Notes: generated by a model not told the origin, from the letters alone. DNA of 64,000 nt from Parvibaculum sp049651025 (GCF_049651025.1 NZ_JBASBH010000106.1:62001-126000); one strand, 5' to 3'; positions 8,664-17,147 are shown, counted from the first letter of the stretch. A program made the numbers and translations.

Positions 8664-9224
8664 GTGCACGGTTCGTTTGCCAACCCAGAGAGTTGTCCGG
8701 CGCTGGTGCTGAACGCGGATTACCGCCCGCTCAGCTACTACCCGCTATCGCTCTGGTCCTGGCAGGATGCAATCAAGGCGGTGTTTCTCGATCGCGTGAA
8801 TATCGTATCGAGCTACGAGACCTGTGTGCGCAGTCCGAGCTTCGAGATGCGTTTGCCGAGCGTCGTCTCACTCAAATCCTACGTGAAGCCCGCGCGCTTT
8901 CCCGCCTTCACGCGGTTCAATCTCTTCTTGCGCGACTGCTTCACTTGCCAATATTGCGGCGAGCGGCACGACCTCACTTTCGATCACGTCATTCCGCGTT
9001 CGCTCGGTGGGCAGACGACCTGGGAGAATGTCGTCACGGCCTGCGCGCCGTGCAATCTGCGCAAGGGCGGAAGCATGCCCGAGCAGGTTGAAATGTTCCC
9101 GCTGCAAAAGCCTTACCGGCCAAGCGTCACCGATCTGCACAAGAACGGCAGGCATTTCCCGCCGAACTATCTGCATGAGAGTTGGCAGGACTATCTATAC
9201 TGGGATAGCGAGCTGGAGCCGTAA
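8664..9224 (+). CDS. HNH endonuclease family protein
   Basis: 186 residues. The HNH fold is clear: C95-x-x-C98, D107-H108, N122 and C127-x-x-C130 supply the zinc knuckles and catalytic His/Asn. The N-terminal half (LNADYRPLSYYPLSLWSW) is the signature of a chromosomal HNH family common in alphaproteobacteria and cyanobacteria, whose role is not settled. An AGGAGGG at 8653-8659 sits five bases before GTG 8664, which favours this start over ATG 8634. There is no methylase or specificity gene nearby, so this is not a restriction system. Confidence 0.88.
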   Translation: MHGSFANPESCPALVLNADYRPLSYYPLSLWSWQDAIKAVFLDRVNIVSSYETCVRSPSFEMRLPSVVSLKSYVKPARFPAFTRFNLFLRDCFTCQYCGERHDLTFDHVIPRSLGGQTTWENVVTACAPCNLRKGGSMPEQVEMFPLQKPYRPSVTDLHKNGRHFPPNYLHESWQDYLYWDSELEP

Positions 9225-9267
9225 GGGGTTTTGGATCGCCATGACGGCGGGGGCAGAGAATGCCGTC

Positions 9268-9834
9268 TCAGGCCTTTTCCGACAATTTGATCGCGACGCG
9301 GCAGGCGGCCTTGATCGCGCCTGAGAGCAGCGGATAGGCGGGCGCTTCCTTCGCGCCTTTCTCTATCGCTTCGTCACGGTGCTGAAGTTCTTCCAGACGG
9401 AATTGTTCGATCGTGTCGCGCAGCGGGCGTTCGGCATCGCCCAGCGTGTCGAGGCGTCTGACCTGCGCTGCATAATGCTCGTCGATCACGCTCTCGACGG
9501 CTTCGGTACAGGCGTGAGCGGCTTTTTCGCCAAGGAGCGCGGTTGCCGCGCCGAGAGCGAAACCGGCGACATGCCAGATCGGGTTCAGCACTGTCGGGCG
9601 CACGCGGCGTTCATTGACGAGCTGGTTGAAGCGGGCGAGGTGGACCTCTTCATCCTTTGCCATGCGCGCGAGCGAGCGGGCGGTCTCGCGCTTGTGCGGC
9701 AGATGCCTGAAGACGGCAAGCTGGCCCTGATAGATGCGCACCGCGCCATATTCACCGGCATGATCGACGCGGATCATTTCCTCGATGGTGCTTTCCTGCG
9801 CAAGGCCCGGCTGGCCCTTGGGAACGTCGCTCAT
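9268..9834 (-). CDS. coq7: Demethoxyubiquinone hydroxylase Coq7
   Basis: 188 residues. Di-iron monooxygenase that hydroxylates 2-polyprenyl-3-methyl-6-methoxy-1,4-benzoquinol in ubiquinone synthesis. The ferritin-like four-helix fold is shown by the carboxylate/His ligands E28 (HAGEYGA), E62/E63-x-H65 (KDEEVHLARF), ESVIDEHY and EELQHRDEA. The length is typical of bacterial Coq7. The start ATG overlaps the dsbB stop by four bases (ATGA), so the two are translationally coupled. It is a peripheral inner-membrane enzyme; coq4 lies 5 kb away. Confidence 0.94.
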   Translation of the reverse strand: MSDVPKGQPGLAQESTIEEMIRVDHAGEYGAVRIYQGQLAVFRHLPHKRETARSLARMAKDEEVHLARFNQLVNERRVRPTVLNPIWHVAGFALGAATALLGEKAAHACTEAVESVIDEHYAAQVRRLDTLGDAERPLRDTIEQFRLEELQHRDEAIEKGAKEAPAYPLLSGAIKAACRVAIKLSEKA

Positions 9835-10355
9835 ACGCGTTCCCCCTGCGCTTCGCGGAAATAGCGCAGCACGGGCAGCGAGGAGAGAATGCACAGCGCG
9901 AGCGAAATCAGAAGATTGAACCCCGCCAGCGAAATGCCGAAAAGCGACCAGGCGGCGCTGTCGCAACGCGGCGCATGTGTTCCGCCTTGCAGTTGCGCCT
10001 GCAAATCCTGAAGCGAGTTTGAAAGGAGGCCGCCGCCGGTGCAGGTGGCGGGACCGGCCCACCATTTATATTCGACGCCCGCGTGATAGCCCGAAAGCCC
10101 GCTGCCGATTGCAAATGCGAGGGCGCAAAGCCCGATGAAGACCACAGGAGCGATGCCGAGATTTGCCTCACGCGAGAGTATTCCGGCGATCAGCGCTGCG
10201 CCGATTGCGAAAATATAGGGGATGCGTTCCTGAAGGCAGAGATGGCAGGGCACATAGCCGAGCCCGTATTGAAAGAAATACGCGCCGCTCAGCGTTGCCA
10301 TGCTTGCAGCAAGAACGATCCAGGGAATGAAATTGGTCGGAATCCGGTTCAGCAT
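9831..10355 (-). CDS. dsbB: Disulfide bond formation protein B
   Basis: 174 residues, four membrane segments. The N-terminal periplasmic pair C37-x-x-C40 (PCHLC) and the second-loop pair C105/C131 are the redox cysteines of DsbB, which passes electrons from DsbA to ubiquinone. The essential Arg lies just after the first pair (QERIPY). Pairing with coq7 in one transcript is notable because DsbB uses ubiquinone as its acceptor. Start ATG 10355 follows non-coding sequence; frames further upstream overlap the DedA-like gene. Confidence 0.92.
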   Translation of the reverse strand: MLNRIPTNFIPWIVLAASMATLSGAYFFQYGLGYVPCHLCLQERIPYIFAIGAALIAGILSREANLGIAPVVFIGLCALAFAIGSGLSGYHAGVEYKWWAGPATCTGGGLLSNSLQDLQAQLQGGTHAPRCDSAAWSLFGISLAGFNLLISLALCILSSLPVLRYFREAQGERV

Positions 10356-10411
10356 GGGCAATATCAAAGCACGGGATGGCAGGTTTGTCGCTTGCGTCCA
10401 ATCGTTGCAGG

Positions 10412-10993
10412 TCAGACCACGTATTTTGCCACGACAAAGCCTGCGACAATGAGCGCAACGAAGGCGCCCGCGACCAGGCCGAGATTGTCTTCGATGATCG
10501 CCTTCAGGGGCTCGCCATAGCGGTTGAGGATGCCTGCGACGATAAAGAAGCGGGCGCCGCGCGTGATGAGCGAGAGCAGCACGAACCAGAAAAGATTGTA
10601 GCCCGCAAAGCCCGAGGCGATGGTTACGATCTTGAACGGGATGGGCGTCAGGCCCTTGATGAGGATGATCCAGGCGCCCCATTCGGCATAGAGCGCACGA
10701 AATTCCTCCACCCCGTGTTCATAGCCGTAAAGGCTGATCAGCCAATGGCCGAGCGTATCGTAGAGAAGCGCGCCGATGGCATAGCCGACCAATGCGCCGA
10801 GCACGGAGGCGATGGTGCAGACGCCGGCATAGAACCAGGCCTTTTCGGGCCGGGCGACGGTCATCGGCACCAGCATTACATCAGGGGGTACCGGGAAAAA
10901 CGAGCTTTCCGCGAAGGAGACGGCAGCCAGCGCCCAATGGGCATTCTTGTTGCCCGAGAGCTTGATCGTCCAGTCGTAGAGACGGCGCAGCAT
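10412..10993 (-). CDS. YqaA/DedA-family membrane protein
   Basis: 193 residues, about five hydrophobic segments. The Glu and Pro-rich re-entrant motif (FAESSFFPVPPDVMLVP) and the later KGLTPIPFKIVTIASG motif with conserved basic residue are those of the YqaA branch of the DedA/VTT (SNARE-associated) family. DedA proteins are linked to lipid scrambling or recycling of undecaprenyl carriers and to membrane potential; the specific role of YqaA is unknown. It sits 56 bases upstream of dsbB on the same strand and could share its transcript. Confidence 0.88.
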   Translation of the reverse strand: MLRRLYDWTIKLSGNKNAHWALAAVSFAESSFFPVPPDVMLVPMTVARPEKAWFYAGVCTIASVLGALVGYAIGALLYDTLGHWLISLYGYEHGVEEFRALYAEWGAWIILIKGLTPIPFKIVTIASGFAGYNLFWFVLLSLITRGARFFIVAGILNRYGEPLKAIIEDNLGLVAGAFVALIVAGFVVAKYVV

Positions 10994-11145
10994 GACGTTT
11001 CCCTTGTTCCGCTTGGGCTCGGGTGTAGCAGGCGGGCAAGGTCCATGTCCATCAAGCCCGGCGCCAATTTCGCGGTCTGCCCGCTCGCCGTTCTTTTTGT
11101 TTGAACCCTACGCGCGCCCGACTAATATGCGGCCCTCGCGCAGGG

Positions 11146-11231
11146 GCCCCTGTGGTGGAATGGTAGACGCGGCAGACTCAAAATCTGTTGCCTGCAAGGG
11201 CGTGCTGGTTCAAGTCCGGCCAGGGGCACCA
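11146..11231 (+). tRNA. tRNA-Leu (anticodon CAA)
   Basis: The acceptor stem GCCCCTG (11146-11152) pairs with CAGGGGC (11221-11227), followed by A and an encoded CCA. The anticodon stem GCAGA/TCTGT closes loop CTCAAAA, which gives CAA for TTG codons. The variable arm is long (TGCCT/GGGCG), as in class II tRNA-Leu, and the T-arm GCTGG-TTCAAGT-CCGGC is regular. About 86 nt with CCA. Confidence 0.96.
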
Positions 11232-11250
11232 AGCGCGGGAGGCATAGTTC

Positions 11251-12975
11251 CTATGCCGCCGTGGCACCGGGCGCGCCCGGCTCCCCCTCATCCGGCGCCT
11301 CGTCGCCCAGCGCATGCTCGATCATGCCGCGCGCAATCTCGCGCTCGCCCATGATGATGTAGTTCGCGCCGCGCTTGCGCAGATAATCGACTTCCGCATC
11401 CGAATGCGCCTGAGCGACGATGTCGAGCGCGGGGTTCGCCTTGCGGGCCTGATCGACTACTTGCGCCGCCTCGAAGCCGTTGGAGATGGCGAGGAACAGC
11501 CAGCGCGCCCCGGCAAGATTGGCGGCGGCGAGGATCGCGGGTTTTGCGGCGTTGCCGTAAATCGTCTCGATGCCCTGAGCCTGCAGCTTGGCTGCAAGGT
11601 CTTCCGTATTTTCAATCACGAGAACGGGTTTGTTCGCACGCTGAAGTCTGCGGCCGACAAGACTGCCGACCCGGCCATAGCCAATGATGATCGCGTGGCC
11701 GGTGAGGCTTGTCGGGACGAGATCCTCGATTGTTTCTTCAGGCGGGATTTCGGTGGGATCGATGCGGTCGAAACGCTCGAACCAGGGCTTGAAGCGTTCG
11801 ATCACCATGAAGAAGAGCGGATTGGCGAGGATGGACAGGATCGCGCCGCCGAGAATGAGGTCGCGGGCGCGTTCGGGCATCAGGCCGAGGCTGACGCTCA
11901 GCGTGGCGAGGATGAAGGCGAATTCGCCGATTTGGGCAAGGCTTGCGGAAATGGTGAGCGCGGTGCCTGTCGGGTGGCCGAAGGCACGCACGATGAAGAA
12001 GGCGGCGGCTGACTTGCCGAAGACGATGATGAAGAAGGTCGCCAGCAGCGGCAGCGGGTCTTCGAGCAGAATGCGCGGATCGAACAACATGCCGACGGAG
12101 ACGAAGAACAGCACCGCGAAAGCGTCGCGCAAGGGCAGGGTTTCCTCGGCGGCCCGCTGGCTGAGGGGCGATTCCGAAAGGATCATGCCCGCAAAGAAAG
12201 CGCCGAGCGCGAAGGACACATCGAAAAGCATGGCTGCGCCATAAGCGACGCCGAGCGCAATGGTCAGCACCGCCAGACGGAAGAGTTCGCGCGATCCCGT
12301 ATGGGCGATGTATTGCAGAACCCATGGAATGACGCGGCGCCCGATGATCAGCATGACGGCGACGAACGCGCCGACCTTGCCGATGGTGACAATGAGCGCC
12401 TTCACGACCACATAAGTGTCGACGGATACGGCGGCGTCCTCGCCCGCGCGCAACACGCCTGCGAGTGCGGGCAGCATCACCAGCGTCAGAACCATGGCCA
12501 GATCTTCGACGATGAGCCAGCCGACCGCGATGCGGCCCCGCCTGGTGTCAACGATGCGGCGGTCCTGAAGGGCGCGGAGCAGCACGACAGTACTCGCGGT
12601 CGATAGCGCAAGGCCGAAGACGAGGCCCGCCCCGATGTCCCAACCAAGAGCCCAGGAAAGCGCCATGCCGAGCAGCGTCGCCACGGCAATCTGGCCGACC
12701 GCACCGGGAATGGCGATCGCCTTCACCGAGAGCAGGTCCTTCATCGAGAAGTGGAGGCCGACGCCGAACATCAGCAGGATGACGCCGATTTCGGCAAGCT
12801 CAAGTGCGAGCGCCTGATCGGCGACGAAACCCGGCGTGAAGGGTCCGGCGAGTACACCGGCCAGCAGATAGCCAACGAGCGGCGAGATGCGCAGACGCTG
12901 GGCGATGGTTCCGAGGATAAAGGCCAGCGCTATGCCGCCCACGATTGTAGCTATGAGCGGCGAGTGGTGCGGCAT
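11251..12975 (-). CDS. YbaL/KefB-type cation:proton antiporter with RCK domain
   Basis: 574 residues. The N-terminal ~390 residues form a CPA2 antiporter with about 12 membrane segments, starting with RISPLVGYLLAGVLAGPF and including GWLIVEDL, which holds the conserved acidic residue. From about residue 418 comes a TrkA-N/RCK domain (HAIIIGYGRVGS Rossmann loop) that would bind NAD(H) or a nucleotide and gate transport. The arrangement matches E. coli YbaL. Likely K+/H+ exchange at the inner membrane. The C-terminal tail is acidic and Ala/Gly-rich. A second Kef-type protein is encoded at 50898-52751. Confidence 0.9.
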   Translation of the reverse strand: MPHHSPLIATIVGGIALAFILGTIAQRLRISPLVGYLLAGVLAGPFTPGFVADQALALELAEIGVILLMFGVGLHFSMKDLLSVKAIAIPGAVGQIAVATLLGMALSWALGWDIGAGLVFGLALSTASTVVLLRALQDRRIVDTRRGRIAVGWLIVEDLAMVLTLVMLPALAGVLRAGEDAAVSVDTYVVVKALIVTIGKVGAFVAVMLIIGRRVIPWVLQYIAHTGSRELFRLAVLTIALGVAYGAAMLFDVSFALGAFFAGMILSESPLSQRAAEETLPLRDAFAVLFFVSVGMLFDPRILLEDPLPLLATFFIIVFGKSAAAFFIVRAFGHPTGTALTISASLAQIGEFAFILATLSVSLGLMPERARDLILGGAILSILANPLFFMVIERFKPWFERFDRIDPTEIPPEETIEDLVPTSLTGHAIIIGYGRVGSLVGRRLQRANKPVLVIENTEDLAAKLQAQGIETIYGNAAKPAILAAANLAGARWLFLAISNGFEAAQVVDQARKANPALDIVAQAHSDAEVDYLRKRGANYIIMGEREIARGMIEHALGDEAPDEGEPGAPGATAA

Positions 12976-13055
12976 GAGTCTCCTGCTGATGGCCGGGGTG
13001 TGCTAGTGCCAAGCATAGCCACGCCAGCGTCCGCTGTCCGGTGCGAATGCGGACC

Positions 13056-13874
13056 TCAGCCCAAATAGCCGAGCTGCTGCATCAAGGAGCCCCAACGGGT
13101 CTCCATCTCAGCGGCAATTTCCGGGTCCAGTTCCTCGCGCCACCCGCCGGGTCTGGCGACGCGGACAAATGGAATGTCGGAGCGGGGGTTCTTGCCCAGT
13201 GCGGCGGTGGTATCGCTTTGCTCGAGCGAGCGCATGCGGTTGGCGGTCGATGCTTCGACGGCGCCTTCCAGCATTTTCGTGGTCGCGGGAATTTTCAGAA
13301 TATGGGCTATACGGCGCAATTCGCCGACCGGATCGGCATAGAGATTTTCGTAGCGCAGGAAGCAAAACCGGTCGTCAATCTGACGGGCGCCCATCCAGCT
13401 TCCGACATGTTCCGCCCAAGTGCCGATTTCTTGCCACTGGAGGCCTCCGTCGAGAAACAGACGGGCGAAATCCTTCATGGGCAAATCGTCGTCGATCGTT
13501 CTTTCGCGGCGACTGAAGTGATAATAGGACAGCAGCACGTCGCGCGGATCGCGGCATATGTAGAGAACGCGCCGATAGTCCGGCCGAAACGCTTCATGGC
13601 TTTTCAGAATGCGCGGCGTTGGCAATTGCGCCATCTTGCCCACGTTCAGACTGTAAATGTCGGGGACGAGCTGGTTGATGGTCGAAAAGGAAACATCGCC
13701 GCCGGGGTGCAGGAGATTCGCAATCAGGAATCGCAGCCAGGTATTTCCCGACTTCGGATATGAGCAGATGAAGGCGTCTTTGCGACTTGCCTTCTGACCT
13801 ACTGCCGGATTTCTCTTGCCGGAGCGAATTCGGAGCTTCAGCGGTTTGAGATTGATCTGAAGTTGAATATTCAT
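13056..13874 (-). CDS. Sulfotransferase family protein
   Basis: 272 residues from the ATG at 13874; an in-frame GTG at 13910 would add 12. PAPS-dependent sulfotransferase, shown by the 5'-phosphosulfate loop SYPKSGNTWLRF (residues 39-50) and the 3'-phosphate-binding RDPRDVLLSYYH. The C-terminal FVRVARPGGWREEL matches the KGxxGxWK-like motif of family 1, with changes. The acceptor (lipid, sugar or small molecule) is unknown, and no PAPS-synthesis gene is in the window. The start is uncertain because no good ribosome site is placed for either codon. The ~300 bases upstream to the TetR gene contain only short hairpins (for example CGTCGT-CAGG-ACGACG near 14072). Confidence 0.88.
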   Translation of the reverse strand: MNIQLQINLKPLKLRIRSGKRNPAVGQKASRKDAFICSYPKSGNTWLRFLIANLLHPGGDVSFSTINQLVPDIYSLNVGKMAQLPTPRILKSHEAFRPDYRRVLYICRDPRDVLLSYYHFSRRERTIDDDLPMKDFARLFLDGGLQWQEIGTWAEHVGSWMGARQIDDRFCFLRYENLYADPVGELRRIAHILKIPATTKMLEGAVEASTANRMRSLEQSDTTAALGKNPRSDIPFVRVARPGGWREELDPEIAAEMETRWGSLMQQLGYLG

Positions 13875-14182
13875 GCGGTCAAAATGTTCTCCCCTTGCTG
13901 CCGTTTCCACACCGATGATGTTCCATAGCAGCCGACGCCGGAGCCCCCTTGCTTCGACGTCATCATTAATCGAACGGCGGTTCGCCTTTATTCCGTCGCC
14001 ATAATGCGAACGGAATCGATCTTTTTCAGGGCCAGTTTGTGACCATGTCGGGCATGCCTGATCACAGCCGTCGTCAGGACGACGTCAGTTGTAGATCGTG
14101 GTGATGGTCGTTAGATCGTTTGCCGTTGCGGGCCGGATGTAAACACCTATGGAGTGCTACTCCCTCAGCGATGAAAAGAGCG

Positions 14183-14887
14183 TCAGCTCTTTTTGAAATC
14201 GCCCGCGTGGTCGTGCAAAAGCTTTGCAAACCAGGCGCGAAACCGCGTGATGCCCGCCTGATCGAGGCCCGCATCTTCGGCGAGGTGGCGACCGATGATG
14301 GCATCGCCGAAAGCCGCATTCGCCGTCAGCATGGCCATAAACAGCGTATCTTCGCGCTCGGGCACGGGTTTGCCGGATTTGGCGGCGTCCTCGATGCGGC
14401 GCTGGTGCAGTTCGGAGGCGATCTCGGTCACCAATGTGCCCGAGGTGCTGCCGTCAGCCGAACGGCCGGTGAGGAGCATCCATGAAAGAAGCCGCGCGGT
14501 GCCGCGATCGCTCAGGGTTTCGAACACATTGGCGATCAGCTCGTTCGCCTCGATGGCCTGTTCGCTGTTCTTCTTGCTCTGCAGCGCCGCCAGCATCTTG
14601 TCGCGCAACTGGGCGGAGGTGCGCGCGATCAGCGCCCTGACCAGACCTTCGCGGCTTTCGAAGTGATGCAGGATTGCCGGGTGTGAAATACCCACGTCTC
14701 GCGCGATATCCTGAAGCCTGATGCCTTCGGGCCCCTGAGCGGCGAGGCGTTCTTCGGCTGCGTCGAGGATCAGCCGTCGCGCCTCTTCGGCGGAGCGGCG
14801 AATTCGCTTTCCCTCGCGCTTGCGCTCGACCGGACTGGCTGGCTCATCAAGGACAGGGTCCAGGCCCGTTTTGGCCGCGCTACTCAC
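14183..14887 (-). CDS. TetR/AcrR family regulator, divergent from coq4
   Basis: 234 residues from a GTG at 14887, preceded by AAAGGA nine bases away. The N-terminal ~25 residues are polar, and the HTH lies at about 57-77 (IRLQDIARDVGISHPAILHHF), the standard TetR DNA-binding domain. The C-terminal helical ligand domain is not assignable. It is transcribed away from coq4 with about 100 bases between; a 20-base palindrome lies in that gap. The arrangement suggests repression of itself and coq4. The very long open frame that runs on upstream over coq4 is not coding. Confidence 0.9.
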   Translation of the reverse strand: MSSAAKTGLDPVLDEPASPVERKREGKRIRRSAEEARRLILDAAEERLAAQGPEGIRLQDIARDVGISHPAILHHFESREGLVRALIARTSAQLRDKMLAALQSKKNSEQAIEANELIANVFETLSDRGTARLLSWMLLTGRSADGSTSGTLVTEIASELHQRRIEDAAKSGKPVPEREDTLFMAMLTANAAFGDAIIGRHLAEDAGLDQAGITRFRAWFAKLLHDHAGDFKKS

Positions 14888-14910
14888 GTTCGTTAATCCT
14901 TTATTCTCTA

Positions 14911-14939
14911 TTGACAATGGTGTCAGCAGGCACCATCTT
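14911..14939 (+). promoter_or_regulatory. Candidate coq4 promoter with embedded TetR operator
   Basis: TTGACA at 14911-14916 is a perfect -35 hexamer, and CATCTT at 14934-14939 after a 17-base spacer is a weak -10. The palindrome ATGGTG-N8-CACCAT (14917-14936) fills the spacer and touches the -10, which is the expected place for a repressor. It lies between the divergent TetR and coq4 genes. Assignment to that TetR is inferred from position. Confidence 0.5.
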
Positions 14940-14989
14940 AATGTCAGACCAGAGCCGTCTTCCGGCATCATAGCAAGGGTATCCAGGCG

Positions 14990-15790
14990 ATGACGACCGT
15001 CCAGAGTGCGACCAATATCACAGGCTTTTCTGCTGGCGCTCCTCAAAAATACAAGCGCAAGCGGATTGAGCCGTTGAAGGCCTGGCGCGCGATCAAGGCG
15101 TTGATTGCCGACAAGGAAGATACGGGCCAGGTATTCAAAATTGTCGACGCGCTTTCGGGCGGCGCCGATGATCGCATGTATCGCCGTTTCATGACGACGG
15201 AAACCGGGCAGCGCGTTGTCGCCGAGAAGCGCGATCTGATTATGCTGCTCAATGATCGCGAGCGTCTGAAGAAGCTTCCCGAAGGCACGCTGGGCCGCAC
15301 CTATTACGAATTCATGGCGGAAGAAAACCTGACCGCCGATGGCCTTGTCGCTGCAAGTGAAGAAGCGCCGCGTCGCAACGATCGTCCCGAAGGCGCGATG
15401 ATTTTCGGCGACCGCATGCGCGACTCGCATGACTTGTGGCACGTGACGACCAGCTATGGCCGCGACGCTCTCGGCGAGTTGTCGCAGCTTGCGTTTTATT
15501 ACGCACAGACGCGCAATCGCGGCATCGGCTTCATCGTGCTGGTCGGCGCAATGAATGCCCACAAGAGAGCGCCGCAGCTCGGCGTCTGGCGCGCCGTGCG
15601 CGAGGGCTATCGCCTCGGCAAGGCCGCGAAGTGGCTGCCTGCCGCCGACTGGGAAGCGCTGCTCGACAAGCCGCTTGCCGAAGTGCGCCAGCAGCTTGGC
15701 ATGGGCGTTCCGTCCGTCTATCGCGAGATCGAGCCTATCGCTTCGGCGCTTGAGGGACAGATGTATAGCGAACAAAAGAAGGCTGCATAA
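14990..15790 (+). CDS. coq4: Ubiquinone biosynthesis protein Coq4
   Basis: 266 residues. The Coq4 zinc site is clear: H147-D148-x-x-H151 followed by E163 (DSHDLWHVTTSYGRDALGE). Coq4 is needed for ubiquinone synthesis and has been implicated in ring oxidation and decarboxylation and in holding the Coq complex together at the membrane. Alphaproteobacterial homologues are somewhat longer at the N-terminus, as here. The candidate promoter lies 50-80 bases upstream, and a strong terminator follows at 15830-15857, so this is probably a single-gene transcript controlled by the divergent TetR. Confidence 0.9.
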   Translation: MTTVQSATNITGFSAGAPQKYKRKRIEPLKAWRAIKALIADKEDTGQVFKIVDALSGGADDRMYRRFMTTETGQRVVAEKRDLIMLLNDRERLKKLPEGTLGRTYYEFMAEENLTADGLVAASEEAPRRNDRPEGAMIFGDRMRDSHDLWHVTTSYGRDALGELSQLAFYYAQTRNRGIGFIVLVGAMNAHKRAPQLGVWRAVREGYRLGKAAKWLPAADWEALLDKPLAEVRQQLGMGVPSVYREIEPIASALEGQMYSEQKKAA

Positions 15791-15829
15791 GCCAGCGTTC
15801 GCCTGCATCGCCAATCCTGATATGTTGAA

Positions 15830-15857
15830 TGCTCCGGGGCTTCCCCGGGGCATTTTT
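15830..15857 (+). terminator. Rho-independent terminator after coq4
   Basis: Ten-base stem TGCTCCGGGG/CCCCGGGGCA with one U-G pair and loop CTT, followed by TTTTTCTTTC. Confidence 0.85.
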
Positions 15858-15871
15858 CTTTCGAGGACGAC

Positions 15872-16225
15872 GTGATCACGGTTTACGGATTGAAGACTTG
15901 CGATACTTGCCGCAAGGCGCTTGCCTGGCTCAAGGGCGAGAAGATCGCGCATCGTTTTGTCGATGTGAGAGCGGACGGGATCACCAAGGCCGATGTCACG
16001 CGCTTTGCCAAGGCCGTCGGCTGGGAGAAGCTGCTCAACAAGGCGAGCACGACGTGGCGAGAGCTTGATGAAGGTGTGAAGGCCGATCTCAACGAAGCGC
16101 TTGCCATTGCGCTGATGGTCGAGCATCCGACGCTCATCAAGCGGCCCGTCTTCGATATGGGCGCAAAGATCGTCTCGGGTTTTCGCGACGCGGAAAAAGC
16201 GGCATTGAAAGCGGCGTCCAAATGA
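15872..16225 (+). CDS. ArsC/Spx-fold protein (YffB-like)
   Basis: 117 residues from a GTG start. Thioredoxin-like ArsC family: MITVYGLKTCDTC puts C10-x-x-C13 at the end of strand 1, and LIKRPVF holds the cis-Pro region with its Arg. The length and CxxC match the YffB/Spx group rather than true arsenate reductase, which has a single Cys at this point and lies in ars operons; there is no ars gene nearby. The role is probably a glutathione- or thiol-linked reductase. It overlaps the next gene by four bases (ATGA). Confidence 0.87.
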   Translation: MITVYGLKTCDTCRKALAWLKGEKIAHRFVDVRADGITKADVTRFAKAVGWEKLLNKASTTWRELDEGVKADLNEALAIALMVEHPTLIKRPVFDMGAKIVSGFRDAEKAALKAASK

Positions 16226-16797
16226 CGATGAGAGGCCGCGCGCGGGCTGCGCCCTCGATCATGCTTCCGATCGAGACGCCGCGCCTCATCCTGCGGGATT
16301 TCCGCAAAAACGATCTCGAAGCCGTGCATGCCTATGCCTCGCTTGACGAAGTGTCGCGCTACCTCATCTGGGGGCCGAATTCGCTGGCGCAGAGCAAGGA
16401 GGCGATCGAAGGCTTTCTCGACGATCAGCGCGCGCGCCCCAGGGTGATTTTCGATCTCGCGATCACGCTGAAGCCGAAACGGGCGCTGATCGGCGGCGTG
16501 GGTTTGCGTTTCATCGACCAGTTCAACCGCACCGGCGAGATAGGCTATACGCTGCATCCGGAATTCTGGGGCTATGGTCTGGCGGTCGAGGCGGCGCGCG
16601 CGCTTCTCGATGCGGGGTTCAACGAACTTGGCCTGCGGCGGATCATTGCAGTCTGCGATCAGCGCAACAAGGCTTCGGCCCGCGTCATGGAGCGGCTTGG
16701 AATGCGCCGCGAGGGCGCTTTTCGCAGTTCGAAGCTCATTCAGAACGGGTGGCGCGATGAATATCTTTACGCAATACTGGCGGATGAGTTTCGCTAG
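16222..16797 (+). CDS. GNAT family N-acetyltransferase (RimJ/RimL-like)
   Basis: 191 residues. ETPRLILRDFRKNDLEAVH at the N-terminus and the GEIGYTLHPEFWGYGLAVEA acetyl-CoA pyrophosphate loop are typical of the RimJ/RimL branch of GNAT enzymes, which acetylate protein N-termini or small amines. It is coupled to the ArsC-like gene by ATGA; internal ATGs at 16228 and 16261 are possible starts. Its TAG stop shares the bases CTAG (16794-16797) with the stop of the convergent TusA gene. Confidence 0.9.
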   Translation: MTMRGRARAAPSIMLPIETPRLILRDFRKNDLEAVHAYASLDEVSRYLIWGPNSLAQSKEAIEGFLDDQRARPRVIFDLAITLKPKRALIGGVGLRFIDQFNRTGEIGYTLHPEFWGYGLAVEAARALLDAGFNELGLRRIIAVCDQRNKASARVMERLGMRREGAFRSSKLIQNGWRDEYLYAILADEFR

Positions 16798-17081
16798 TCG
16801 GTGGCGCGAATATCCGTGCCCCGCTTAATCAAAAATTCGATCCAGCCACCCCGGTCGCGCGTTTCGACGAGGTCGTGACCTGCTTCCGTGCAAAAATGCG
16901 GCATATCGATACGCGCTACGGGATCGGTGACGAATACACGCAGAAGCGTGCCGGGTTCGAGGTTGAGCAGGCGTTTTCGTGCGCGCAGAACGGGCAATGG
17001 GCATTGTTGCCCCATGACATCGAGAATGATCTCGGGCGTTCCGGTGTCATTGTCTCGCGCTTCCATATTATGCCCGCTCAT
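16794..17081 (-). CDS. tusA: TusA-family sulfur-carrier protein
   Basis: 95 residues. The C27-P-L-P motif (DVMGQQCPLPVLRARKRL) is the persulfide-bearing signature of TusA/SirA/YedF proteins, which relay sulfur for tRNA thiolation, molybdenum cofactor or sulfur oxidation. AAGGAG lies seven bases before the ATG at 17081. It is divergent from the fadD-like gene. No dsrE or tus partner is present, so the pathway cannot be told. The N-terminal ~15 residues are an extra polar stretch compared with E. coli TusA. Confidence 0.9.
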   Translation of the reverse strand: MSGHNMEARDNDTGTPEIILDVMGQQCPLPVLRARKRLLNLEPGTLLRVFVTDPVARIDMPHFCTEAGHDLVETRDRGGWIEFLIKRGTDIRATD

Positions 17082-17147
17082 TCGCTTCTCCTTCGCGCGC
17101 GGATGATGGCGGCAATCGCGCGAACTGTCACGTCTGGCGTGGTTTCC

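Noticed and set aside
8664..9224. Restriction-modification system from the HNH protein
   Set aside because: No methylase, no specificity subunit; the N-terminal half marks a conserved chromosomal family.
14888..16126. Upstream extension of the TetR frame to 647 codons
   Set aside because: It runs antisense over coq4 and the ArsC-like gene; the TetR fold begins only after 14887.
15872..16225. Arsenate reductase
   Set aside because: CxxC instead of the single ArsC Cys and no ars genes; YffB/Spx type is the better name.
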